Assembly (NCBI GenBank): GCA_037131955.1
Contig: JBAXQC010000066.1
Location: 1 to 15,992 of the forward strand
Direction of reading: 5' to 3'
Source: CAIMMJ01 sp037131955
GTDB lineage: Bacteria; Bacteroidota; Bacteroidia; UBA4408
Length of the DNA stretch: 15,992 bases
This document shows positions 1 through 6,861 of this stretch, in pieces. Numbering within the stretch: the stretch's first letter is position 1; each line of letters begins with the position of its first letter. Both the position numbers and the translations under genes were made by a program. Below the pieces are notes generated by a model. The model was not told the DNA's origin, ran no database searches, and saw only the letters and a program-made list of their open reading frames with translations.

Positions 1-545
1 AGGATATCTAAAAAGTGCCAATAGATTGAGCACAGCCTAATTCCTAAATATCTTTCGGATGAATAGTTGCCCTTTTTTGAGTTGTAAGTAGTTATTGCCA
101 ATGCCACAAAACCTCCAATAATGTGTGCTGCATGCAAGGCAGTTAACATATAAAAAAATGAACCCGATGCATTTGCATTTTTACCTGTAAAAAAAACGCC
201 TGATCCAATCATGTTGGACCATCCCGAAAATTGCAACCCCAGAAAAATAAGACCTAGACCAAAGGTGTACAGTAGAAATGTTGAAGAGGCTTTATAATCG
301 TTCTTTTTTATTTTTGCTAAAGCAAGATTCATTGTTAAACTGCTAAATAAAATAACAGCAGTACTGAGGTAAAACTGAAAAGGCAATGTTAAAGATTGCC
401 AGTTTCCTTCGCCATGCCTCACCACATAAGCGCTTGTTAATCCTGCAAAAAGCATGACCATACTGCCTATGGCAATGGCTAAAAGTGGCAATGCTACTTT
501 GTTTTTAATTTGTTCTTTTTCTGAAATATTTTGTGTTACTTCCAT
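1..545 (-). CDS. Cytochrome c oxidase subunit III family protein, 3' end cut by window edge
   Basis: My own translation from the ATG at 545 gives 181 residues with no stop before the left edge. It is a membrane protein with about five hydrophobic segments visible (about residues 17-42, 57-77, 91-108, 130-153 and one starting near 170). The heme-copper oxidase subunit III signature is visible: LHAAHIIGG at about 137-145, and YWHFLD at 175-180, close to the C-terminus in this family (usual length about 190-200), so only a short tail is missing. Subunit III sits in the inner membrane beside the catalytic subunit I of the terminal oxidase. The start lies 3 nt after the ctaB stop, so the two are surely co-transcribed. 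In many Bacteroidota ctaB is followed by two subunit-III-like genes, so a second copy may follow off the left edge (inference). Confidence 0.9.
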   Translation of the reverse strand, partial: MEVTQNISEKEQIKNKVALPLLAIAIGSMVMLFAGLTSAYVVRHGEGNWQSLTLPFQFYLSTAVILFSSLTMNLALAKIKKNDYKASSTFLLYTFGLGLIFLGLQFSGWSNMIGSGVFFTGKNANASGSFFYMLTALHAAHIIGGFVALAITTYNSKKGNYSSERYLGIRLCSIYWHFLDI

Positions 546-548
546 TAA

Positions 549-1466
549 TTAAATTTTATCTAAATACATTGCTAACTGCACAAGTGGCAAGTATGCAAAA
601 GAGCCAAACATTAAGTTTTTTGCCGATTTTAAACTACAATCTTGGTACAATTTTACTGATTGATACGAAAACAGAATTCCAAAAATAATGTTTAAAATAG
701 TTGAAGTAATTCCTGTTAAATGAAAATAATAGGGTAGGAGCACAATAGGAATTAAACTAAACGTGTAAACCATTATTTGAAAAGCCGAGTTTTTATCTCT
801 TCCTTCTTTTGAAGGCAACATTTTAAATCCTGCTTTTTTGTAATCATCGTCTAATACCCAAGCAATGGCCCAAAAATGAGGAAACTGCCATAAAAATTGA
901 ATTCCAAAAACTAACCAGGCAGCAATGTCAAATCTACCTGTTGCTGCAACATAACCTAGCAATGGCGGAATTGCTCCAGGAAATGCTCCTACAAATACTG
1001 CAAAAGGAGTTTTTTGTTTTAAGGGTGTGTAGATAAAGGTATAGGAAGCCAAGGCAAACAATCCCAATAAAAAACAAGCCAGCCCCAACCAAATGTATAG
1101 TATAGCAAGCCCAACCACTCCAAATGTTATTGAAATTATATAAGCATCTGTCAAACTCATTCTTCCGTCAGGCAATGGTCTTTTTGAAGTTCTGTTCATT
1201 AGCTTATCCAAATCTTTTTCAATAATTTGGTTAAATCCATTAGATGCTGCTGTAACAAAAAAACCACCTATAATCAGCATTGTTAGTGAGGAGTAATTAA
1301 TTTCATCTGCGCCAAATAAATAACAAAGTGCTGCAGAAAGAACTACCAAACTGGCCAATCTAAACTTAGTAAACTGAACTATATCAGAAAATTTACTGTA
1401 TTTTTTTACCTGAATATTATTTTCTTCGGGTAATGATTGAGAGTTTAAATTTATTGATTCTTCCAA
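549..1466 (-). CDS. ctaB: Heme O synthase (protoheme IX farnesyltransferase)
   Basis: An integral-membrane UbiA-family prenyltransferase that adds a farnesyl group to heme B to make heme O, needed for heme a/o-type terminal oxidases. At 305 aa it has the normal family length, with about nine hydrophobic segments. The first polyprenyl-diphosphate motif is NQIIEKDLDKLMNRT at about residues 79-93, followed by RPLPDGR; the second is DDDYKKAGFKMLP at about 205-217. The start codon is TTG at 1464-1466. An in-frame TGA lies only five codons upstream and the first internal ATG (about residue 63) would remove the first membrane helix, so TTG is the sensible choice. The downstream gene, 3 nt away, is an oxidase subunit III, which fits the role. 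The 48 nt between this gene and ugd hold no clear terminator, so read-through from the sugar genes is possible. Confidence 0.95.
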   Translation of the reverse strand: MEESINLNSQSLPEENNIQVKKYSKFSDIVQFTKFRLASLVVLSAALCYLFGADEINYSSLTMLIIGGFFVTAASNGFNQIIEKDLDKLMNRTSKRPLPDGRMSLTDAYIISITFGVVGLAILYIWLGLACFLLGLFALASYTFIYTPLKQKTPFAVFVGAFPGAIPPLLGYVAATGRFDIAAWLVFGIQFLWQFPHFWAIAWVLDDDYKKAGFKMLPSKEGRDKNSAFQIMVYTFSLIPIVLLPYYFHLTGITSTILNIIFGILFSYQSVKLYQDCSLKSAKNLMFGSFAYLPLVQLAMYLDKI

Positions 1467-1514
1467 AGTTTTAAATTTTCACTGTATTAACTTACAAATG
1501 CTATTTTCATATTT

Positions 1515-2825
1515 CTATTCAACAAGCTCCCTGCCTATGGACGAGTAATAGTATCCTAAATTTTTCATCTGGTCTAAACTGTACAAGTTTCTGCCATCAA
1601 AAATTACTTTGTTTTTTAAATTAGAACCTAGAATTTCAAAGTCAGGTGTTCTAAATAAACTCCATTCTGTTGCAATAATTAATGCGTCGGCATCTTTAGT
1701 TGCAGAATATTGATCTTCAGAAAAAGAAATTTTATCTTCGTAAATCCTTTTAACGTTATTCATCGCCTCTGGGTCATAAGCGTCAATTAGTGCACCAGCA
1801 GAAAGCAGTTCATCAATCAAATATAAAGCTGGTGCTTCTCTTATGTCATCGGTATCTGGTTTAAATGCCAATCCCCACACTGCGATTTTTTTTCCTTTTA
1901 GATCATTTTTAAAATAATTTTTTATTCTAGGTATGAGTGCAGTTTTTTGTTTTTCGTTAACTACCATAACTGCTTCTATAATTTTAAAATCATAATCTAC
2001 TTCTGCCGCAGACTTTGATATTGCTTGCACATCTTTTGGAAAGCAGCTTCCTCCGTAACCAATTCCTGGAAATAAAAATCTTTTTCCAATTCTATCATCG
2101 CTCCCAATTCCTATTCTTACTGCATCAACATCTGCACCTACTCTTTCGCATATATTAGCAATTTCGTTCATAAACGTAATTTTTGTTGCTAAAAAAGCAT
2201 TGGCTGCATACTTGGTAAGTTCTGCAGATTTTTCATCCATAAAAATTATTGGATTGCCTTGGCGAACATAAGGCTTGTATAATTCTTCCATCAATTTTTT
2301 TGCTTTTTCGCTCCTTGTTCCTACAACCACTCTGTCTGGTTTAAGGAAATCATCAACAGCAAATCCTTCTCTTAAAAATTCCGGATTAGATACAACATCA
2401 AATTCTACCTTTGCGTTTTCTGCAACAGCTTTTGTAACTTTATCGGCGGTTCCAACAGGCACTGTACTTTTATCTACAATTACTTTGTAGTCTTTTATTA
2501 TTTTTCCTAGATCCTTCGCAACCCCTAAAACGTAACTTAAGTCGGCGCTTCCATCTTCGCCCGGAGGAGTTGGCAGTGCAAGAAAAATAATTTTAGCTTT
2601 TTCAATCGCTTCTGCCAAACTTGTAGTAAAAGAAAGTCTACCAGCTTTTATATTTCTATGAAACAAAACATCTAAGTGAGGCTCGTAAATAGGCACCTCA
2701 CCTGATTTCATTTTATTTACTTTTTCTTCGTTTATATCTACACAAATTACATTGTTGCCTGTTTCTGCTAAACAAGTTCCGGTAACTAAACCAACATAAC
2801 CCGTACCTACTACTGCAATATTCAT
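1515..2825 (-). CDS. ugd: UDP-glucose 6-dehydrogenase
   Basis: A cytoplasmic NAD-dependent enzyme that oxidises UDP-glucose twice to UDP-glucuronate, a precursor for capsule, exopolysaccharide and LPS sugars. At 436 aa it is full length. Visible features are the N-terminal Rossmann motif GTGYVGL (about residues 7-13) with an acidic D30 at the end of strand 2 (NAD preference), VDKSTVPVGT (118-127), NPEFLREG (147-154), the lysine of ELTKYAANAFLATKI (about 205), and the catalytic cysteine C261 in GYGGSCFPKD. The C-terminal UDP-binding domain includes GLAFKPDTDDIREAP. The N-terminal pattern resembles the UDP-glucose enzymes (Ugd/TuaD type) more than the WbpA-type UDP-GlcNAc dehydrogenases. That choice rests on motif memory, so a related substrate remains possible. 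It follows the aminotransferase gene after 21 nt and is probably in the same transcript. Confidence 0.93.
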   Translation of the reverse strand: MNIAVVGTGYVGLVTGTCLAETGNNVICVDINEEKVNKMKSGEVPIYEPHLDVLFHRNIKAGRLSFTTSLAEAIEKAKIIFLALPTPPGEDGSADLSYVLGVAKDLGKIIKDYKVIVDKSTVPVGTADKVTKAVAENAKVEFDVVSNPEFLREGFAVDDFLKPDRVVVGTRSEKAKKLMEELYKPYVRQGNPIIFMDEKSAELTKYAANAFLATKITFMNEIANICERVGADVDAVRIGIGSDDRIGKRFLFPGIGYGGSCFPKDVQAISKSAAEVDYDFKIIEAVMVVNEKQKTALIPRIKNYFKNDLKGKKIAVWGLAFKPDTDDIREAPALYLIDELLSAGALIDAYDPEAMNNVKRIYEDKISFSEDQYSATKDADALIIATEWSLFRTPDFEILGSNLKNKVIFDGRNLYSLDQMKNLGYYYSSIGRELVE

Positions 2826-2846
2826 TAGTTTGTTTTAAAAATTATT

Positions 2847-3992
2847 TCAGTTTTTGTTGATGTATTCAAGCACACTTTCTATAATGTAATTTTGAGTATC
2901 AATGTCTAATTCTGTATGCATAGGCAAAGAAATTACATTTTTGCAAAGTTCAATAGTAATTGCAAAGTCTTGGTCTTTGAACCTTTCATCGGCATAAGCC
3001 TTTTGGTGGTGCAAGGGTTTAGGATAATAAATCATGGCAGGAATTTCTTTTGATGCCAAAAACAACTTTAAACCGTCTCTGTTTACTCCATTTAATGTTA
3101 GTGTATATTGGTGATAAACATGATTTGAAAAATTTGCAACAAATGGAGTTTTTATTTTTGAGTGATTTGCAAATCCCTTGTTATATACTTCTGCTGCATT
3201 CTGCCTAGCTTTTGCATAGTTGTCTAAACTCCTTAATTTAATTCTTAAGATTGCTGCTTGTATGCTGTCTAACCTTGAATTTACTCCAATGTCATCGTGA
3301 ATGTATTGAACAGACTGTCCATGATTTGCAATCATTCTTACACGTGCAGCAAGTTGATTATCGTTTGTATACAAAGCACCACCATCACCGTAGCATCCTA
3401 AATTTTTTGAAGGAAAAAAGGATGTGCTCCCAATTGTTCCTATACAACCTGCTTTTTTTGTTGTTCCGTCTTTAAATTTATAGTCAGCACCTATTGCCTG
3501 AGCAGTATCTTCTATAACAAACAAATTGTGTTTTTTTGCAATGTCCATTATTGCTTCCATCTCTGCACATTGACCATATAAATGAACAGGAACTATTGCT
3601 TTTGTTTTGGATGTAATTGCTTTTTCTATTGCTGCGGGATCTATTGTAAAAGTTTCAGGATTTACTTCTACTAAAACAGCTGTTAACCCTAAAAGTTTAA
3701 TTACTTCTGCTGTTGCCACATAAGTAAAATTTGCAGTAATTACTTCGTCACCTGGTTTTAAGTCCAGAGCCATCATGGCTATTTGCAATGCATCTGTTCC
3801 ATTTGCACACGGAATAACATGTTTTACATCAAGATAAGCCTCTAATTCTGTTTGAAAGGCTTTTACCTCGGGACCATTTATAAATGCAGCGGTATCAATT
3901 ACCTGATGAATGGCAGCATCTACTTCTTGTTTTATTTTTTGGTATTGACCTTGAAGGTCAACCATTTGAATTTTTTTTGTGATTTGTGTCAT
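2847..3992 (-). CDS. DegT/DnrJ/EryC1/StrS-family sugar aminotransferase, WbpE-like
   Basis: A PLP-dependent enzyme that moves an amino group from glutamate to a keto-nucleotide-sugar in surface-glycan synthesis. Numbered from the ATG at 3992 (381 aa), PLP ligands are visible in EDTAQ (D162, Q165), and the Schiff-base lysine is K196 in FFPSKNLGCYGDGG. CANGTDALQ, NFTYVATAE and VHLYGQCAEM closely match what I recall of Pseudomonas WbpE, which aminates a 3-keto UDP-GlcNAc uronic acid. The substrate here is unproven, because the neighbour is a Ugd-type dehydrogenase rather than the WbpA/WbpB partners. The open frame extends upstream to 4037, but that extension would cover a strong Bacteroidota promoter (4009-4037), and family proteins begin about where MTQITKKIQMVDLQ begins. 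I therefore use 3992. It heads the minus-strand run with ugd. Confidence 0.93.
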   Translation of the reverse strand: MTQITKKIQMVDLQGQYQKIKQEVDAAIHQVIDTAAFINGPEVKAFQTELEAYLDVKHVIPCANGTDALQIAMMALDLKPGDEVITANFTYVATAEVIKLLGLTAVLVEVNPETFTIDPAAIEKAITSKTKAIVPVHLYGQCAEMEAIMDIAKKHNLFVIEDTAQAIGADYKFKDGTTKKAGCIGTIGSTSFFPSKNLGCYGDGGALYTNDNQLAARVRMIANHGQSVQYIHDDIGVNSRLDSIQAAILRIKLRSLDNYAKARQNAAEVYNKGFANHSKIKTPFVANFSNHVYHQYTLTLNGVNRDGLKLFLASKEIPAMIYYPKPLHHQKAYADERFKDQDFAITIELCKNVISLPMHTELDIDTQNYIIESVLEYINKN

Positions 3993-4008
3993 ATTTTTCA
4001 GAAGTTTG

Positions 4009-4037
4009 CAAAGATACAAATAACTGAATATTGACAA
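4009..4037 (-). promoter_or_regulatory. Bacteroidota-type promoter for the aminotransferase-ugd transcript
   Basis: On the minus strand, TTG (4035-4037) is followed after 18 nt by TATCTTTG (4009-4016), an exact fit to the Bacteroidota consensus TTG, 17-23 nt, TAnnTTTG. Transcription would begin near 4003, leaving a leader of only about 10 nt before the ATG at 3992. This position excludes the longer reading frame to 4037. The site overlaps the possible TTG start of the divergent gene, so the two transcription units share this very short region. Confidence 0.75.
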
Positions 4038-4822
4038 TTAATAAAGTGGAAAACATTGTAAATAAAATAAAAATTAAGTTTTTCTTTTTTTTTGTATTTC
4101 TTATTTTTTGTAATTCCTCTTTTGCAATTAGAAATCCCAAGGACTCAATTATAGCTGTAAGTTTGGTGGGTTTGTCATACGGCTATCAATTTCCACAAAA
4201 AGACCTAAAAAACAGATTTTACAATAATTCTACTGTTGGATTAAATTTTTATAGAAAAACAAAAAAGAATTTCGTGTTTGGTGTAGATTGGTATTTTATT
4301 TTTGCTCAAAAAGTAAAGGAGCAAGACATGTTTTCTTCTGTGCTAAACTCCGATGGTTTTTTTATTGATGAAAACGGTCAAAATGCCAGTGTTAGACTGT
4401 ATCAAAGAGGGCATTGTTTTAATGCAAAAATTGGTAAAATATTTCCTATAGGAAGGCCAAATAAAAATTCAGGTTTATTGTTTTTACTCAATGGCGGCTG
4501 GCTGCAGCACAAAATTAAAATTGAAGATTTAGGCAATTTAACACCTGCTTTAAACAAAGAGTATAAAAAAGGATACGATAGGCTCACAGGCGGGCTTAAT
4601 GTAGGTTTTTTTGCGGGTTATATTTTTATGTCGGACAATAGATATTTTAATTTTTTTGGAGGAGTTGAAGGATATTACGCAAATACCAAGAGTCTGCGCT
4701 CATGGGATTTCCAAAAAATGAAATACGACGACAGTAAACGTAAAGATGTTTTATTAGGATTAAAAGTTGGTATAATTTTGCCACTTTACAAAAGGGCTAC
4801 AAATGCTTACTATATCTATTAA
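4031..4822 (+). CDS. Uncharacterised secreted protein, probable outer-membrane beta-barrel
   Basis: I do not recognise a named family. The 263 aa begin with a basic stretch and a hydrophobic run rich in Phe, ending in CNSSFA (about residues 17-32), which reads as a Sec signal peptide with a likely cut after SFA. The remainder alternates aromatic and polar residues with Gly-rich turns (VSLVGLSYGYQF, TVGLNFYRKT, FVFGVDWYFIF, GGLNVGFFAGYIF, NFFGGVEGYYAN, LLGLKVGIILPLY) and ends in Tyr-Ile-Tyr. This suggests amphipathic strands of a small outer-membrane barrel with an aromatic C-terminus. No ATG exists on this strand between 3993 and the signal peptide, so translation must begin at TTG 4031 or GTG 4046. 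A T9 run (4085-4093) encodes part of the Phe stretch. The stop codon directly abuts the waaA ATG, implying translational coupling and an envelope role (inference). Confidence 0.7.
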   Translation: MTINKVENIVNKIKIKFFFFFVFLIFCNSSFAIRNPKDSIIAVSLVGLSYGYQFPQKDLKNRFYNNSTVGLNFYRKTKKNFVFGVDWYFIFAQKVKEQDMFSSVLNSDGFFIDENGQNASVRLYQRGHCFNAKIGKIFPIGRPNKNSGLLFLLNGGWLQHKIKIEDLGNLTPALNKEYKKGYDRLTGGLNVGFFAGYIFMSDNRYFNFFGGVEGYYANTKSLRSWDFQKMKYDDSKRKDVLLGLKVGIILPLYKRATNAYYIY

Positions 4823-6073
4823 ATGCTGCGTATTTACTCCTATATCATAAAAGTATATTTTTTAGGAATAAAAATTTTTTCGCGGTTTAATTCAAAAGCA
4901 AAACTATTTAGCGAGGGCAGAGAAAATTGGGAACAGAAGCTCAGAGAGAAATTTCCAGTTAACAAGAATGTAATTTGGTTTCATTGTGCTTCTTTAGGAG
5001 AATTTGAGCAAGGACGACCTGTAATGGAGCTTTTTAAAAAAGAAAATCCTGATTATTTTTTGCTGCTCACCTTCTTTTCCCCTTCTGGTTTTGAGATAAG
5101 AAAAAACTACTCAACTGCAGATGCAGTTTTTTACTTGCCCGCAGATAATACTTACAATGCAAAAAAGTTTTTAGATAGTGTTTCACCCAAAATAGTTGTT
5201 TTTGTAAAATATGAATTTTGGTTTGCTTTTATTTCTGCAATCAATAAAAGAAATATTCCATTAGTTTTTATTTCTTGTATTTTTAGGGACAATCATTTTC
5301 TTTTTAAATGGTATGGTAAATGGTCATTAAAATACATTAAAAATTGCAGGATGATTTTTGTACAGAATGAAAACTCGTTTAATAATCTACAGAAATTGAA
5401 CTTTAAGAATATAGAAATTGCCAAGGATACCAGATTTGATAGAGTTTACGAAAGTTCACAAAAAGTGGAATTACCACTTGCAATTATTGAGTGGGCAAAA
5501 AACAAAACGGTTTTTGTTTTTGGAAGTACATGGCACGAAGACGAAAAAGTTATAAAAATTCTGGTAACAAGCTTGCAAAAAACGTATAGAAATTTGGGTT
5601 TTATGATTGTTCCCCACGAGGTGGATGAAAGACATATTAGTGTTACAAAAAAGCTTTTTGATAATTTCAACACCAAATGTATTAGCGAAAATGATTGGAG
5701 TGGTGCAGAAATTATTATTGTTGATAAAATTGGATTGTTATCGAATTTGTATTCACTAAGTAACATTGCCTATGTTGGTGGTGGTTTTGGAAGTGGAATT
5801 CACAATTTACTGGAGCCTGCTGTTTTTGGCGTACCTGTTATATTTGCAAAAAATAATGCTAAATTTGAGGAAGCTCAAAATTTAAAAACATTGAAAGCAG
5901 GTTTTGAAATAGTTGATTCAACTGGTTTGATTTCTATTTATACTTATTTATTAAATAATTCTCCTTCATTAATTGAATCTGGTGAAAAAGCAAAAAAATA
6001 TGTTTTAGACAATACAGGTGGCAGCAAACAAATTGTAAATTATTTAAATCAAACAATAAATAAACCTATATGA
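4823..6073 (+). CDS. waaA: 3-deoxy-D-manno-octulosonic acid (Kdo) transferase
   Basis: A GT30-family enzyme of the inner membrane's cytoplasmic face. It transfers Kdo from CMP-Kdo to lipid A precursor, the first step of LPS inner-core assembly. At 416 aa it has the usual length. A single hydrophobic N-terminal segment (about residues 5-20) is the membrane anchor. The catalytic glutamate is E60 in HCASLGEFEQGRP. KYEFW lies near 129-133, and the C-terminal nucleotide-sugar-binding signature GGGFGSGIHNLLEPAVFGVPVIF spans about 318-340. The ATG follows the stop of the barrel gene with no gap, and the 3' end overlaps pssA by 4 nt (ATGA). The three genes therefore form one translationally coupled envelope operon. 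Some WaaA enzymes add one Kdo and others two or more; the sequence alone does not tell which. Confidence 0.95.
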   Translation: MLRIYSYIIKVYFLGIKIFSRFNSKAKLFSEGRENWEQKLREKFPVNKNVIWFHCASLGEFEQGRPVMELFKKENPDYFLLLTFFSPSGFEIRKNYSTADAVFYLPADNTYNAKKFLDSVSPKIVVFVKYEFWFAFISAINKRNIPLVFISCIFRDNHFLFKWYGKWSLKYIKNCRMIFVQNENSFNNLQKLNFKNIEIAKDTRFDRVYESSQKVELPLAIIEWAKNKTVFVFGSTWHEDEKVIKILVTSLQKTYRNLGFMIVPHEVDERHISVTKKLFDNFNTKCISENDWSGAEIIIVDKIGLLSNLYSLSNIAYVGGGFGSGIHNLLEPAVFGVPVIFAKNNAKFEEAQNLKTLKAGFEIVDSTGLISIYTYLLNNSPSLIESGEKAKKYVLDNTGGSKQIVNYLNQTINKPI

Positions 6074-6819
6074 AAACGCTCAAAGAAAATATCGCAAATA
6101 TTTTTACGCTTGGCAATTTGTTTTTTGGCTGTGCAGCAATTGTTCAAGCATTTAATGGCAAGCTCGATTCACTTAAAATAGCGGGTGTATATATTTTTGT
6201 TGCAGCAATAATTGATTTTTTTGATGGCTTTGTAGCAAGAATTTTAAAAGTTGAATCGGAAATAGGAAAACAGTTAGATTCTCTTGCCGATGTTGTAAGT
6301 TTTGGTGTTGCACCGGGCTTAATTGTTTTTCAAATTTTAAACTATATTTTGTTCTACAGCAATCATTCTGATGATTGGTACAAATATTTGGTGTATGTTT
6401 CATTTTTAATTCCACTTGCCGCTGCATACAGATTGGCAAAGTTTAATGTTTCTACTGAACAAAAATTTTATTTTATGGGCGTTCCAACACCAGCAGTTGG
6501 AGTAACCATTGCATCATTTGCCTTGGCACTTTTTTACAATCCTAATCGCTGGTTGTCGGGGTATCTGTTAGACGGTAGGTTCCTATTGATCACAACTGTT
6601 GTGCTTTCTTTTTTGATGGTTAGCAATGTTAAAATTATGGCACTAAAATTTAAATCATACAAAATAGAAGACAATATAGACAAGCTAATTTTGCTGGTTG
6701 GAGTTTTTGTAATTATTTCGTTTCAAAAGCAAGCAGCCGGACTTTTTGTTTTTGCATGGTATTTTATAATATCAATTTATAATCATTACCTATCAAAAAG
6801 TAGGAATAATTACTTATAG
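6070..6819 (+). CDS. pssA: CDP-diacylglycerol-serine O-phosphatidyltransferase (phosphatidylserine synthase)
   Basis: An inner-membrane enzyme that joins CDP-diacylglycerol and L-serine to give phosphatidylserine, the precursor of phosphatidylethanolamine. The CDP-alcohol phosphatidyltransferase signature is complete: D49, D52-G53, A56-R57, G66, D70 and D74 (DGxxAR-x8-G-x3-D-x3-D), the aspartates binding metal. The N-terminal NIFTLGNLFFGCAAI and the DSLADVVSFGVAPG stretch are typical of the PssA branch rather than PgsA. At 249 aa with about six to eight membrane helices, it matches the type II (Bacillus-like) enzymes. Its ATG overlaps the waaA TGA by 4 nt. The convergent metalloprotease gene ends 43 nt downstream, and I see no strong hairpin in that gap. 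Confidence 0.94.
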   Translation: MKTLKENIANIFTLGNLFFGCAAIVQAFNGKLDSLKIAGVYIFVAAIIDFFDGFVARILKVESEIGKQLDSLADVVSFGVAPGLIVFQILNYILFYSNHSDDWYKYLVYVSFLIPLAAAYRLAKFNVSTEQKFYFMGVPTPAVGVTIASFALALFYNPNRWLSGYLLDGRFLLITTVVLSFLMVSNVKIMALKFKSYKIEDNIDKLILLVGVFVIISFQKQAAGLFVFAWYFIISIYNHYLSKSRNNYL

Positions 6820-6861
6820 TGTTAAATTGAAATTATAATAAACTAAACAACTTGACTGATT

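Noticed and set aside
1211..1232. Glu instead of the first Asp in the CtaB prenyl-diphosphate motif (NQIIEKDLD)
   Set aside because: As I recall, this variant is normal for heme O synthases of Bacteroidota, so not evidence of inactivation.
3993..4037. N-terminal extension of the aminotransferase to 4037
   Set aside because: It would be encoded by the exact-consensus promoter at 4009-4037 and precedes the normal family N-terminus.
5446..5766. Minus-strand open frame of 106 codons inside waaA
   Set aside because: It is antisense to a well-supported gene, has no recognisable motif and no promoter; a shadow of waaA codon use.
6820..6861. Possible terminator between convergent pssA and the metalloprotease gene
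   Set aside because: The gap is AT-rich but I find no stem of useful length followed by a T run.
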